Positions 54,270-63,945 are shown, counted from the first letter of the stretch. The stretch: DNA of 64,000 nucleotides from JBECKS01 sp964557005 (GCA_964557005.1 CAZKYI010000001.1:448372-512371), one strand, 5' to 3'. The notes: a model not told the origin generated them from the sequence alone. Translations and numbers: made by a program.

Positions 54270-56864
54270 ATGAATACAGCTTATCGAAAATCCCTTCCAG
54301 GAACACAGCTTGATTTTTTTGATACGCAAGCAGCCGTGAATGAAATTGAAGCGGGCGCGTATGAAAAGTTGCCTTACACTTCAAGAATTCTTGCGGAGCA
54401 ACTGGTGCGTCGTTGTCCGCCTGAAGATTTGACGGCATCGCTGAAACAGTTGATTGAGCGTAAACGCGATCTGGATTTTCCCTGGTATCCCGCACGTGTG
54501 GTGTGCCATGACATTCTTGGTCAAACCGCATTGGTAGATTTGGCAGGATTACGAGAAGCGATTGCAGAGGTAGGTGGCGATCCCACCAAAGTGAATCCGG
54601 TGGTGCAAACCCAGTTGATTGTTGATCATTCACTGGCAGTTGAGCACGCAGGTTTTGAAGCCGATGCGTTTGAAAAAAATCGTGCGGTGGAAGATCGTCG
54701 CAATGAAGATCGTTTTCATTTTATCAACTGGACCAAAACAGCATTTGATAATGTTGATGTGATTCCACCTGGCAACGGCATCATGCACCAGATCAATCTG
54801 GAAAAAATGTCACCTGTCATACAAGTGCAAAATGGCGTTGCCTTTCCAGATACCTGTGTGGGTACTGATAGCCACACACCGATGGTCGATGCACTGGGTG
54901 TCATCTCGGTAGGTGTGGGTGGTTTGGAAGCTGAAAACGTGATGTTAGGGCACCCTTCCATGATGCGTCTGCCCGATATTATCGGCGTGGAAATGGTTGG
55001 TAAATTAAAAGCAGGCATTACAGGAACGGATTTGGTTCTTGCGCTGACACAATTTTTGCGTAAAGAAAAAGTAGTGGGTGCCTATCTTGAATTCTATGGT
55101 GAAGGTGCTGATGCGCTGTCGGTTGGTGATCGTTCAACGATTGCAAACATGACACCGGAATACGGTGCTACAGCAGGCATGTTCTTTATTGATGATAGAA
55201 CGCTGGATTATTTAAAGCTGACAGGACGTGAAGATGCTCAAGTTGCATTGGTAGAAAAATACGCAAAACAAACCGGCCTGTGGGCAGACAGTTTAAAAAC
55301 CGCTGAGTATGAGCGCGTACTTGAATTTGATATGAACAGTGTGGGTCGCAATCTGGCTGGCCCGTCCAACCCGCACGCCTTGTTACCCGTTTCTGAATTG
55401 CAAAATCGTGGTATTGCAAAAGCATGGAAAGAAGAAGCAGGCTTGATGCCTGATGGCGCAGTAATTATTGCTGCGATTACTTCTTGTACCAATACCTCCA
55501 ATCCGCGCAACATCATTGGTGCAGGTTTGTTAGCGCGAAATGCCAACCGGCTTGGTTTGGTGCGTAAGCCTTGGGTGAAATCTTCACTCGCCCCTGGTTC
55601 CAAAACTGTAAAAATGTATCTGGAAGAATCAGGTTTGTTGCCTGAATTGCAACAGTTGGGTTTTGATGTAGTGGCTTTTGCCTGTACCACGTGTAATGGC
55701 ATGTCGGGCGCACTTGATCCAGCGATTCAAAAGGAAGTGATTGAGCGCGATTTATATGCAACCGCAGTGTTGTCAGGCAATCGTAATTTTGATGGCCGTA
55801 TTCACCCTTATGCCAAACAGGCATTTCTGGCTTCTCCTCCCTTGGTGGTTGCCTATGCGATAGCGGGTACCATACGTTTTGATATTGAAAAAGATGTGCT
55901 GGGTTATGATCAGAATAATAAACCCATTACGCTGAAAGACATTTGGCCAAGCGATGAAGAAATCGATGCCATCGTAAAATCTGCGGTTAAACCCGAGCAG
56001 TTCCGCAAAGTGTATATCCCCATGTTTGAGAAAAAAGGTGATGGCAAAAAAGCGGCCAGCCCCTTGTATGACTGGCGACCACAAAGTACCTATATTCGTC
56101 GTCCACCTTATTGGGAAGGTGCAATGGCAGGTCAACGTGCTTTGAAAGGCATGCGCCCACTTGCAGTATTGCCGGATAATATAACAACCGATCACCTGTC
56201 ACCGTCCAATGCCATTCTTCTGAATAGCGCTGCGGGTGAATATCTGGCGAAGATGGGTTTGCCTGAGGAAGATTTTAATTCCTATGCAACGCATCGTGGA
56301 GATCATTTAACTGCGCAACGTGCAACGCTCGCCAATCCGAAATTGTTTAATGAAATGGTGAAGGACGAAAACGGTGAAACCAGACAAGGTTCGCTTGCGC
56401 GTGTGGAGCCGGAAGGTACAGTGATGCGCATGTGGGAAGCCATCGAAACCTACATGAATCGCAAGCAGCCTTTAATCATTATTGCGGGTGCGGATTATGG
56501 TCAGGGGTCTTCGCGTGACTGGGCAGCCAAAGGGGTTGCACTGGCGGGTGTTGAAACCGTTGTTGCCGAAGGATTTGAGCGTATTCATCGTACCAATCTG
56601 ATTGGTATGGGTGTGATGCCTTTGCAATTTAACGAAGGCACAACACGACTCACTTTAAAAATCGATGGAACTGAAATCTTTGATGTTGAGGGAACGCCAG
56701 CCCCACGTGGTATGCTGACTTTGGTAATTACCCGTAAAAATGGCAATGTCGAACGTGTTCCTGTGTTATGCCGTCTGGATACGGCGGAAGAACTGTCTGT
56801 GTATCTGGCAGGCGGTATTTTGCAGAAGTTTGCAAAAGATTTGATGGGTGAAAGTGCGGCTTGA
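54270..56864 (+). CDS. acnD: Fe/S-dependent 2-methylcitrate dehydratase AcnD
   Basis: About 864 residues of the aconitase family. It dehydrates 2-methylcitrate in the AcnD/PrpF version of the methylcitrate cycle, in place of PrpD. The 4Fe-4S cysteines are in TSCTNTSNPRN and ACTTCNGMSG; GADYGQGSSRDWAAKGVAL is in the swivel domain. ATG at 54270 (MNTAYRKS) is preferred over 54264. Next to prpF, which it requires. Confidence 0.96.
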   Translation: MNTAYRKSLPGTQLDFFDTQAAVNEIEAGAYEKLPYTSRILAEQLVRRCPPEDLTASLKQLIERKRDLDFPWYPARVVCHDILGQTALVDLAGLREAIAEVGGDPTKVNPVVQTQLIVDHSLAVEHAGFEADAFEKNRAVEDRRNEDRFHFINWTKTAFDNVDVIPPGNGIMHQINLEKMSPVIQVQNGVAFPDTCVGTDSHTPMVDALGVISVGVGGLEAENVMLGHPSMMRLPDIIGVEMVGKLKAGITGTDLVLALTQFLRKEKVVGAYLEFYGEGADALSVGDRSTIANMTPEYGATAGMFFIDDRTLDYLKLTGREDAQVALVEKYAKQTGLWADSLKTAEYERVLEFDMNSVGRNLAGPSNPHALLPVSELQNRGIAKAWKEEAGLMPDGAVIIAAITSCTNTSNPRNIIGAGLLARNANRLGLVRKPWVKSSLAPGSKTVKMYLEESGLLPELQQLGFDVVAFACTTCNGMSGALDPAIQKEVIERDLYATAVLSGNRNFDGRIHPYAKQAFLASPPLVVAYAIAGTIRFDIEKDVLGYDQNNKPITLKDIWPSDEEIDAIVKSAVKPEQFRKVYIPMFEKKGDGKKAASPLYDWRPQSTYIRRPPYWEGAMAGQRALKGMRPLAVLPDNITTDHLSPSNAILLNSAAGEYLAKMGLPEEDFNSYATHRGDHLTAQRATLANPKLFNEMVKDENGETRQGSLARVEPEGTVMRMWEAIETYMNRKQPLIIIAGADYGQGSSRDWAAKGVALAGVETVVAEGFERIHRTNLIGMGVMPLQFNEGTTRLTLKIDGTEIFDVEGTPAPRGMLTLVITRKNGNVERVPVLCRLDTAEELSVYLAGGILQKFAKDLMGESAA

Positions 56865-56884
56865 AATAATTGAGTAACAAATCC

Positions 56885-58066
56885 ATGTCAGTAAAACAAA
56901 TTAAAATTCCCGCTACCTACATGCGTGGCGGCACCAGCAAAGGCGTTTTCTTTTCATTAAAAGATTTACCCGAAAGTTGTCAAAAAGCGGGTAGCGCACG
57001 CGATAAATTATTTATGCGCGTGATTGGCAGCCCCGATCCCTATGCAGCGCATATTGATGGCATGGGCGGTGCAACCTCCAGCACCAGCAAGTGTGTGATT
57101 TTGTCGAAAAGCGATGTTGCCAATCACGATGTCAATTATCTCTATGGCCAGATTTCCATTGATAAATCCTTTGTGGATTGGAGCGGCAACTGCGGCAATC
57201 TTTCAACCGCAGCGGGCGCTTTCGCGATTCATGCGGGTTTGGTGGATAGTTCACGCATTCCCGAAAATGGCGTTTGTGTAGTACGCATCTGGCAGGCCAA
57301 CATTCATAAAACCATCATTGCGCATGTGCCGATTGAAAATGGTGCAGTGAAAGAGTGTGGCGATTTTGAACTGGATGGCGTGACTTTCCCTGCCGCCGAA
57401 ATTGTACTGGAGTTTATGGACCCATCGGATGATGGTGAAGGCGCATCGATGTTTCCAACAGGCAATCTGGTTGATGATTTGGAAGTGCCTGATTACGGTA
57501 CGTTCAAGGCGACCATGATTAGCGCAGGTATTCCAACGGTTTTTGTGAACGCCGAAGACATCGGCTATAGCGGCACCGAACTGCGTGAGCAAATCAACAG
57601 TGATGCAAAAGCACTGGCGAAGTTTGAGGCTTTTCGTGTCGCAGGTGCCTTGCGTATGGGTTTAATCAAGTCGCCTGAAGAAGCACTGTCACGACAACAT
57701 ACACCCAAAATTGCCTTTGTTGCGCCGCCCAAAACCTATACCGCTTCCAGTGGTAATGAAGTGAAGGCTGACAGCATTGATTTGCTGGTGCGTGCATTGT
57801 CGATGGGCAAACTGCATCACGCCATGATGGGTACCGCAGCGGTGGCGATTGGCACAGCCGCAGCCATTCCAGGCACTTTGGTGAATCTTGTAGCGGGTGG
57901 CGGTGAGCGTCAGGCGGTTACCTTTGGACACCCTTCTGGTACTTTGCGCGTGGGTGCTGAAGCCATTCAGGAAAATGGCGAATGGGTGGCTAAAAAGGCT
58001 GTTATGAGCCGCAGCGCCCGTATTCTGATGTCGGGGCAGGTGCATGTGCCGAGCGATAGCTTCTGA
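56885..58066 (+). CDS. prpF: AcnD-accessory isomerase PrpF
   Basis: About 393 residues of the PrpF/DUF453 family. PrpF isomerises the aconitate-type product so that the AcnD pathway yields the right stereoisomer. IPATYMRGGTSKGVFF is the diagnostic N terminus, followed by DGMGGATSSTSKCVIL and the active Cys-containing SGNCGNLSTAAGAFAI. The ATG at 56885 is preferred over TTG at 56870, which is nearly against the acnD stop. A strong terminator follows. Confidence 0.95.
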   Translation: MSVKQIKIPATYMRGGTSKGVFFSLKDLPESCQKAGSARDKLFMRVIGSPDPYAAHIDGMGGATSSTSKCVILSKSDVANHDVNYLYGQISIDKSFVDWSGNCGNLSTAAGAFAIHAGLVDSSRIPENGVCVVRIWQANIHKTIIAHVPIENGAVKECGDFELDGVTFPAAEIVLEFMDPSDDGEGASMFPTGNLVDDLEVPDYGTFKATMISAGIPTVFVNAEDIGYSGTELREQINSDAKALAKFEAFRVAGALRMGLIKSPEEALSRQHTPKIAFVAPPKTYTASSGNEVKADSIDLLVRALSMGKLHHAMMGTAAVAIGTAAAIPGTLVNLVAGGGERQAVTFGHPSGTLRVGAEAIQENGEWVAKKAVMSRSARILMSGQVHVPSDSF

Positions 58067-58091
58067 GCGTAGCGAGTGGAGAAATCTCTTG

Positions 58092-58116
58092 AAAGCGACT
58101 TCGGTCGCTTTTTTTT
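58092..58116 (+). terminator. rho-independent terminator of the prp operon
   Basis: AAAGCGAC-TTCG-GTCGCTTT with an 8-base stem capped by a TTCG tetraloop, running into a T stretch ending at 58116. It lies 25 bases after the prpF stop. Confidence 0.9.
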
Positions 58117-58186
58117 CGCCTGATTGATTTAAAGTGATTTACTTCAATGGTCTGACCAGTAAACTGGATGTATACAGGAGGGCGCA

Positions 58187-58756
58187 ATGAAGCAGGCGAC
58201 ATTCAAGGTTTTGAGTGACAGTACCCAGGCAGATTGGGGCATTATTGTTGGAGAACAGATGCAGTTCTGGACGGGTTTGCCTGATCGCATTCTGGCGCAT
58301 ATGGAATTATTGGGAGGCGATTATGGTGGCTTCCCTGTTGATCGCCTTCAACACTGTTTGCAAACCGCGAATCTTGCCGCAGAAGCGGGAGAAGATGAGG
58401 AATATGTAGTCTGCGCCTTGCTGCATGATATTGGCGACACCTTGGGCAGCACCAATCATGCCGATGTATCCGCAGCGATTCTCCAGCCCTTTGTTTCGCA
58501 CGAAAATCACTGGATGATTAAACATCATGCCATTTTTCAGGGTTACAACTTTTTTCACTACCTTGGACTTGATCGAAACCTGCGCGACCAGTTCAAGGCA
58601 GATAAGGATTTGTGGGATAGAACAGCACGTTTTGTTGCGCGTTATGATAATCCCGCGTTTGATTACGATGCGCCAAAGTTAAGTTTGAATCTGTTTGAAG
58701 CGATGGTGAAGCGTGTTTTTGCCAGGCCCAAACAAAGTCTTTACAAGAAAAACTAG
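58187..58756 (+). CDS. HD-domain phosphohydrolase/oxygenase-like protein
   Basis: 189 residues. LQHCLQTANLAAEAGEDEEY followed by VVCALLHDIGDTLGSTNHADV gives the H...HD metal motif, and MIKHHAIFQGYN further histidines, resembling small HD proteins related to PhnZ (a mixed-valent diiron oxygenase) and myo-inositol oxygenase. A phosphohydrolase function is equally possible. A clear AGGAGGG precedes the ATG. Followed by the histidine kinase gene after 41 bases. Confidence 0.75.
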   Translation: MKQATFKVLSDSTQADWGIIVGEQMQFWTGLPDRILAHMELLGGDYGGFPVDRLQHCLQTANLAAEAGEDEEYVVCALLHDIGDTLGSTNHADVSAAILQPFVSHENHWMIKHHAIFQGYNFFHYLGLDRNLRDQFKADKDLWDRTARFVARYDNPAFDYDAPKLSLNLFEAMVKRVFARPKQSLYKKN

Positions 58757-58797
58757 AAAGCTGAACAAAAAAACATCAACACAGGACGTTAGTGTTT

Positions 58798-60090
58798 ATG
58801 GAAACCTTGAGCGAGAAAGAACAAATCAATAAGGAGCGTGTTGTCAACTTGATGCTCTTGTGTTTTGCCCTGGTGGGTACACCTGTTGTAGGGGTTTCAA
58901 TAGTTCGTGCTGTGGAAACTGGCATGAATCCTTCTTATTGGGCGCAGTTGAGCACCGCGATTGTGCTTTGCATACTCGCCAGTATCCACAAAAAACTTCC
59001 GTACTTTTTCAAAGTTCTGGTGTTGGTGGCTACCCCCTGGATTTTGGGCGTTATCAGTATTTTTACGTTTGGTTTGATTGATGGAAGTGTGATGCTGTTG
59101 TTCGCCTCTGCAATCTGTGGCGCAGCGCTGGGAGGAATCCGTCTCGGTATGCTAAGCACTTTGGCAGGCGCATGTGCCACGGCAATCATCGGGTTTTTGG
59201 CCGTAGATACGGATCTGGTTTTTAATGTGGATACCGAGAACTATATGTACCAAGCCAGTTCGTGGGTTATTTTTGTGTGCGCATTTACGGCCTTGTCGGG
59301 AATTTCCGTGTTTATTTTGGGAAAAACATCGGAAGTCGCCTATCAGGCACTGTCAGATCTGGAAAAGGAAAAACACAAGTTGCTCGAAACAAACGAAACC
59401 AGGGATAAACTTTTTCGCGTGATTGCCCATGATTTGCGTAGCCCTTTTCAGGGCTTGATTGGTGGTCTGGAATTGCTTGCTGATCAAAATCTGGAAGCCT
59501 TTGATGAAGCAAAAAGAAAAAAATTATTTGAATCGATGCTCAGGGATTCCAATGCCACTTTTTCGATGTTGGAAAATCTTTTGTATTGGTCGCGTAGCCA
59601 GACAGGGGAGCTGAATGTTGATTTGAAATTTGTCGATTTACACACGCTGGTTTCAAATAGTGTCAGGTCTTGTCAGCGACAAGCGGATCAAAAACAGATT
59701 CATCTGGAAGTTGAAGTGCCTATTGGCATCTATGCGTTTTGTGACGAAAGAAGTGTACAGATTATTTTGGCTAACCTGCTTAACAATGCCATCAAGTTTA
59801 CTGAATCCAATGGCAGGATTTTGTTAAAAGTAAAAATCAATACTGATGAAACGGTTTCTGTCATTGTAAAAGATTCGGGCGTGGGAATTGCAGAGGGAGA
59901 TCGCACAAAGCTGTTCGACAACAAGCAATACTTTTCTACACGCGGTACCCGCAATGAAAGTGGCACTGGCCTGGGTTTGGGTATCAGCTTTGAATTGGCA
60001 CGTTTGAACAAGGCTACCCTGTACCATGAAGACAATGACTGGGAAGGCTCCAGTTTCGTACTTCGCTTACCAATAAAACACGAAGCGTGA
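58798..60090 (+). CDS. membrane sensor histidine kinase, orphan
   Basis: About 430 residues: six hydrophobic helices over residues about 15-180, a short coiled linker, HisKA with IAHDLRSPFQGLIGGLELL (His211), and HATPase with NLLNNAIKFTESNGRI (N box), DSGVGIAEGD (G1) and ESGTGLGLGIS (G2). No response regulator gene is near, so the partner is unknown. The N-terminal six-helix module could be a sensor of membrane or of a small ligand. GTG at 58792 is an alternative start. Confidence 0.88.
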   Translation: METLSEKEQINKERVVNLMLLCFALVGTPVVGVSIVRAVETGMNPSYWAQLSTAIVLCILASIHKKLPYFFKVLVLVATPWILGVISIFTFGLIDGSVMLLFASAICGAALGGIRLGMLSTLAGACATAIIGFLAVDTDLVFNVDTENYMYQASSWVIFVCAFTALSGISVFILGKTSEVAYQALSDLEKEKHKLLETNETRDKLFRVIAHDLRSPFQGLIGGLELLADQNLEAFDEAKRKKLFESMLRDSNATFSMLENLLYWSRSQTGELNVDLKFVDLHTLVSNSVRSCQRQADQKQIHLEVEVPIGIYAFCDERSVQIILANLLNNAIKFTESNGRILLKVKINTDETVSVIVKDSGVGIAEGDRTKLFDNKQYFSTRGTRNESGTGLGLGISFELARLNKATLYHEDNDWEGSSFVLRLPIKHEA

Positions 60091-60094
60091 ATGT

Positions 60095-60922
60095 TCAGGT
60101 TTTTCTTTCGATGTTGCCTTCTGCAAGAATGCGCGTTGAAATTTCTTCTATGGATAATTCCGATGCGTCAAGAAAGGGAATGCCTTCACGTTTGTAGAGT
60201 GCCAATATACCGCGCGTTTCCTGTTGACACTGTTGAATCGATGCGTAGCGGCTATCGGGTTTGCGCTCCTGTCTGATGGCACACAGTCGTTCCGCATCAA
60301 TGGTCAGGCCAAATAATTTTTGCTTGTAAGGACGCAAGGATTTGGGCAACACCAGATCGTCCAGATCATTTTCCGTAATCGGGTAATTGGCAGCACAGAT
60401 GCCAAATTGCAGCGCCATATAGAGACAGGTTGGCGTTTTTCCACTTCTTGAAACACCGATCAGAATAAGGTCGGCCTTTTCATATTGGTTGGTACGCGCG
60501 CCGTCATCATTTTCCAGTGCAAAATGCACGGCGTTGATGCGTGTTTTGTAATGTGTCTGGTTAGTAATGGCATGCGTGCGACCGACGGTATAGGTGGAAT
60601 CGGTCGCCAGTTCATCTTCAAGCGGGCGCAAAAAAGTAGAAAACACATCCACCATAAAACCGCCGCAGTCGGCAAAAATCTGGCGAATATGCTGATCTAC
60701 GATGGTATCAATGATAATGGCACGTGCGCCGGTTTGTTCCTGTTTCAGTTTGATGCGTTCAAGCGCCTTGCGAGCTTTTTCCTCGCTGTCGATGTAAGGC
60801 AGTGTGATTTGTTCAAATTCAATGCTTTCAAATTGTGACAGCAGGCTATGTCCGAGTGCTTCTGCGGTAATGCCTGTGCCATCTGAAATAAAAAAAGCGG
60901 TGCGTTTGAGAAGCTTTGTCAT
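60095..60922 (-). CDS. ppsR: PEP synthase regulatory protein (kinase/pyrophosphorylase) PpsR
   Basis: 275 residues of the DUF299 family. It phosphorylates PpsA with ADP as donor and removes the phosphate with Pi, controlling PEP synthase. FFISDGTGITAEALGHSLLS is the N-terminal family segment and LIGVSRSGKTPTCLYMAL the P-loop. Divergent from ppsA over 150 bases, the common layout. Convergent with the histidine kinase, 4 bases apart. Confidence 0.95.
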   Translation of the reverse strand: MTKLLKRTAFFISDGTGITAEALGHSLLSQFESIEFEQITLPYIDSEEKARKALERIKLKQEQTGARAIIIDTIVDQHIRQIFADCGGFMVDVFSTFLRPLEDELATDSTYTVGRTHAITNQTHYKTRINAVHFALENDDGARTNQYEKADLILIGVSRSGKTPTCLYMALQFGICAANYPITENDLDDLVLPKSLRPYKQKLFGLTIDAERLCAIRQERKPDSRYASIQQCQQETRGILALYKREGIPFLDASELSIEEISTRILAEGNIERKT

Positions 60923-60974
60923 TGATATGCCTTGATTATTTTTTGTTTTTATTGGTTTTATTGAAGGTATAAAT

Positions 60975-61001
60975 ATGCCGAATAAAGGGCGAATTCGGCA
61001 T
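60975..61001. promoter_or_regulatory. perfect inverted repeat in the ppsR-ppsA intergenic region
   Basis: ATGCCGAAT (60975-60983) and ATTCGGCAT (60993-61001): perfect 9-base arms with a 9-base loop AAAGGGCGA. It lies between divergent genes, 72 bases before the ppsA start, so it may be an operator or an RNA hairpin in a leader. It does not match the classical FruR/Cra consensus as I know it. Confidence 0.5.
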
Positions 61002-61072
61002 GGAGTTTCAGTAAACTGCGCGCTCGCAACTTTACCTTCTCACCTTTGGAATTGATAGCAGGAGAAACTATT

Positions 61073-63436
61073 TTGAACGCAAATGTACGCTGGTTTCGTG
61101 AATTGAACATGAGTCATGTCGAGGAAGTTGGAGGCAAGAATGCTTCTCTTGGCGAAATGATTAGCGGCATGCGTGCATCGGGCGTGAATGTGCCCGATGG
61201 CTTTGCTACTACCGCAGCGGCTTATAAAGCCTTTCTTGCCAAAGACGGTTTGGCAGAGCGCATCAATACCGTTCTTGCAGCACTTGATGTGAAAGATGTG
61301 AAAGCACTGGCCAAAACGGGAGCCGAAATCCGCAGCTGGATTATGAATGCCGAATTTTCGGCTGAATTTGAAGCCGAGGTAAAAGCCGCCTTTGCAACGC
61401 TTTCGCAAGGAAAGGAGATTGCCGTTGCCGTGCGTTCTTCGGCAACCGCAGAAGATTTGCCCGATGCGTCTTTTGCAGGCCAGCAGGAAACTTTCCTCAA
61501 CATTCGTGGTTATGACAATGTGATTAAAGCGATTAAGGAAGTGTTTGCTTCCCTGTTTAATGATCGTGCTATTTCCTATCGTGAGCATCAGGGTTTTGAA
61601 CATTCACAAGTGGCTTTGTCGGCAGGCATTCAGCGCATGGTGCGCAGCGAAACAGGTGCAGCAGGGGTGATGTTCACGCTCGATACCGAATCAGGCTTCA
61701 ATCAAACCGTATTTATTACCTCGTCCTATGGCTTGGGTGAAACGGTGGTGCAAGGGGCAGTTAACCCTGATGAATTTTATGTGTACAAGCAAGCCCTGAA
61801 AAATAACAAGCCCGCCATTGTGCGCAGAAATCTCGGCAGTAAAAAAATCAAAATGATTTATGGCGCAGAGGCCAAAGCAGGTAAATCGGTTGAAACCGTG
61901 AATGTGGCGGAAGCGCAACAACATACATTCAGCATCAGTGATGCAGAAGTGGAAGCGCTGGCCAGGCAAGCCTGTCTGATTGAACAACACTATGGCAAAC
62001 CGATGGATATTGAATGGGCAAAAGATGGTGATGATGGCGGCTTGTACATCGTTCAGGCACGCCCCGAAACCGTTAAGAGTCGGGCAGATGCTTCTGTTAA
62101 ACAGCGTTTCCAGTTAAACGAAAAATCCAGTGTGTTGGTGGAAGGCCGCAGCATTGGCCAGAAAATTGGTGCAGGCGTCGTGCGCAATGTCGTCAGCATT
62201 GAAGATATGGACAAAGTGCAGGCAGGTGATGTGCTGGTGACCGACATGACCGACCCTGATTGGGAACCGATTATGAAACGCGCCGCAGCGATTGTGACCA
62301 ATCGCGGTGGCAGAACCTGTCATGCAGCGATTATCGCGCGTGAACTGGGGATTCCTGCGGTAGTGGGCTGCGGTGATGCAACGCATATTCTGGAAACGGG
62401 TAAAAAAGTGACGGTGAGTTGTGCAGAAGGCGATACAGGATTTGTGTACGAAGGGCTGCTGGATTTCGAAATTCAAAGTAACACCGTGGATTCCATGCCT
62501 GAACTGCCTTTCAAAATTATGATGAATGTGGGTAATCCTGATCGTGCGTTTGATTTTCAGTCCATTCCCAATTCAGGCGTGGGCCTGGCGCGTCTCGAAT
62601 TTATTATTAACCGCATGATTGGCGTGCACCCAAAAGCCCTGCTTGAATTTGAGCGCTTGCCTGCCGATGTCAAAAAGCAGGTGTCCGAACAAATGCGTGG
62701 TTATGCAGAACCGAGAGAATTTTTTATCAAGAAACTGTCGGAAGGCATTTCAACGCTGGGTGCTGCGTTTTATCCCAAAAAAGTGATTGTGCGTTTGTCA
62801 GATTTCAAATCCAACGAATATGCCAATCTGATTGGTGGTGCACTGTATGAACCCAAGGAAGAAAACCCCATGCTCGGTTTTCGTGGTGCATCGCGTTACA
62901 TCGCAGAAAGTTTTCGTGAATGTTTCGAACTGGAATGTGCGGCCTTAAAGTATGTGCGCGATGAAATGGGATTAACCAATATTGAAATCATGGTGCCTTT
63001 TGTACGCACCACAGGCGAGGCGGCCAAAGTGGTGGAATTGCTGGAAGCCAATGGCCTTAAACGCGGTAACAATGGCTTGCGTGTGATTATGATGTGCGAA
63101 CTTCCCGCCAATGCCTTGTTGGCCGAGCAATTTCTGGAATACTTCGATGGCTTTTCGATTGGCTCCAATGATTTAACCCAGTTAACACTGGGGCTTGATC
63201 GTGATTCAGGCATTGTTGCCAAATTGTTTGATGAACGTGATCCCGCCGTTAAAGCCTTATTGGAAATGGCGATTACCTCCTGCAAAAAACAGAACAAATA
63301 CATTGGTATTTGTGGTCAGGGGCCTTCTGATCATGCAGATTTTGCCCGTTGGTTGATGGAGCAGGGCATTGATACCGTTTCGTTAAACCCCGATTCGGTG
63401 CTGGAAACCTGGTTTTATTTGGCTGGGGAAGGGTAA
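61073..63436 (+). CDS. ppsA: phosphoenolpyruvate synthase PpsA
   Basis: About 787 residues of the PEP-utilising enzyme family. It forms PEP, AMP and Pi from pyruvate and ATP in gluconeogenesis. N-terminal VGGKNASLGEMI starts the nucleotide-binding domain, NRGGRTCHAAIIARELGIPA holds the swivelling catalytic His, and IGICGQGPSDHADFARWLME is the C-terminal PEP/pyruvate domain. The start is a TTG at 61073 with GGAGAA 6 bases before it; another TTG at 61046 has no such site. Paired with ppsR. Confidence 0.95.
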   Translation: MNANVRWFRELNMSHVEEVGGKNASLGEMISGMRASGVNVPDGFATTAAAYKAFLAKDGLAERINTVLAALDVKDVKALAKTGAEIRSWIMNAEFSAEFEAEVKAAFATLSQGKEIAVAVRSSATAEDLPDASFAGQQETFLNIRGYDNVIKAIKEVFASLFNDRAISYREHQGFEHSQVALSAGIQRMVRSETGAAGVMFTLDTESGFNQTVFITSSYGLGETVVQGAVNPDEFYVYKQALKNNKPAIVRRNLGSKKIKMIYGAEAKAGKSVETVNVAEAQQHTFSISDAEVEALARQACLIEQHYGKPMDIEWAKDGDDGGLYIVQARPETVKSRADASVKQRFQLNEKSSVLVEGRSIGQKIGAGVVRNVVSIEDMDKVQAGDVLVTDMTDPDWEPIMKRAAAIVTNRGGRTCHAAIIARELGIPAVVGCGDATHILETGKKVTVSCAEGDTGFVYEGLLDFEIQSNTVDSMPELPFKIMMNVGNPDRAFDFQSIPNSGVGLARLEFIINRMIGVHPKALLEFERLPADVKKQVSEQMRGYAEPREFFIKKLSEGISTLGAAFYPKKVIVRLSDFKSNEYANLIGGALYEPKEENPMLGFRGASRYIAESFRECFELECAALKYVRDEMGLTNIEIMVPFVRTTGEAAKVVELLEANGLKRGNNGLRVIMMCELPANALLAEQFLEYFDGFSIGSNDLTQLTLGLDRDSGIVAKLFDERDPAVKALLEMAITSCKKQNKYIGICGQGPSDHADFARWLMEQGIDTVSLNPDSVLETWFYLAGEG

Positions 63437-63470
63437 TGGTGGTTGTAGGGGCAAAAGATTTTTTACCTTA

Positions 63471-63505
63471 TGTCATATTGAGCGAATGCAATGAGTCGAA
63501 ATATC
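63471..63505 (+). repeat. 35-base dispersed repeat, copy A
   Basis: TGTCATATTGAGCGAA starts a 35-base unit ending TCGAAATATC, 33/35 identical to copy B at 63735-63769. The start codon and first residues of the antitoxin remnant (MSRNIS) lie in it. Confidence 0.8.
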
Positions 63506-63676
63506 TCAAAAAATCTTGGTAAATCAAAAATTATCACCGACAGAGGCAAACCTGTGCTGGAAATCAGAAAATTGAGACAGCAACAAAAGAAACCTCTGGA
63601 AGTTTTAAAATCGAGTGTTTTAAGGTTTGAAGATGCAACAGACCCCGTTGCTGTTGAAGACTGGGAAAACGCCTAA
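63491..63676 (+). pseudogene. truncated Phd/YefM-type antitoxin
   Basis: 61 residues. KIITDRGKPVLEIRKL is the hallmark strand of Phd-type antitoxins (R/D-R-G-K-P-V), and the C-terminal helix SVLRFEDATDPVAVEDWENA would be the toxin-binding part. The N-terminal DNA-binding half of Phd proteins is missing; the frame starts inside repeat copy A. The stop overlaps the next ATG (TAATG), as for real antitoxin-toxin pairs. Confidence 0.6.
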
Positions 63677-63700
63677 TGATTATTCTGGATTACATGGTTG

Positions 63701-63721
63701 AACAACGCATTCATGTCGGTA
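63701..63721 (+). repeat. second copy of the 21-base element
   Basis: AACAACGCATTCATGTCGGTA, one base different from 34435-34455. Confidence 0.6.
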
Positions 63722-63734
63722 CTGAACATGCAGG

Positions 63735-63769
63735 TGTCATATTGAGCGAACGCAGTGAGTCGAAATATC
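63735..63769 (+). repeat. 35-base dispersed repeat, copy B
   Basis: TGTCATATTGAGCGAA through TCGAAATATC, same orientation as copy A, with two substitutions. The next bases (63776 on) start another short repeat-like motif. Confidence 0.8.
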
Positions 63770-63945
63770 CCGCCCCCGTCATTCTGAGGCGAAGCCGAAG
63801 AATCTCTAAACCTGGGTACTTGAATTTGCCAGTTATCGGCTGTTAAATTACCCAAGCACTTCGGCATAAGAAAAACAATAATAAATTGATATTAAAAAAT
63901 GATTAAAAAACTCTTGCAATCCAGAAATCACTCAATAATTTCGCC

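Larger units (their letters stand above)
63676..63846 (+). pseudogene. possible toxin remnant (PIN-like start) cut by repeat sequence
   Basis: 56-codon frame beginning MIILD, as PIN-type toxins begin with MIILDT. Downstream residues come from repeated sequence: the 21-base element at 63701, repeat copy B and another dispersed motif (CCGTCATTCTGAGGCGAAGC at 63776-63795). Little or none of the toxin remains. Placed by context plus only five residues. Confidence 0.3.
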
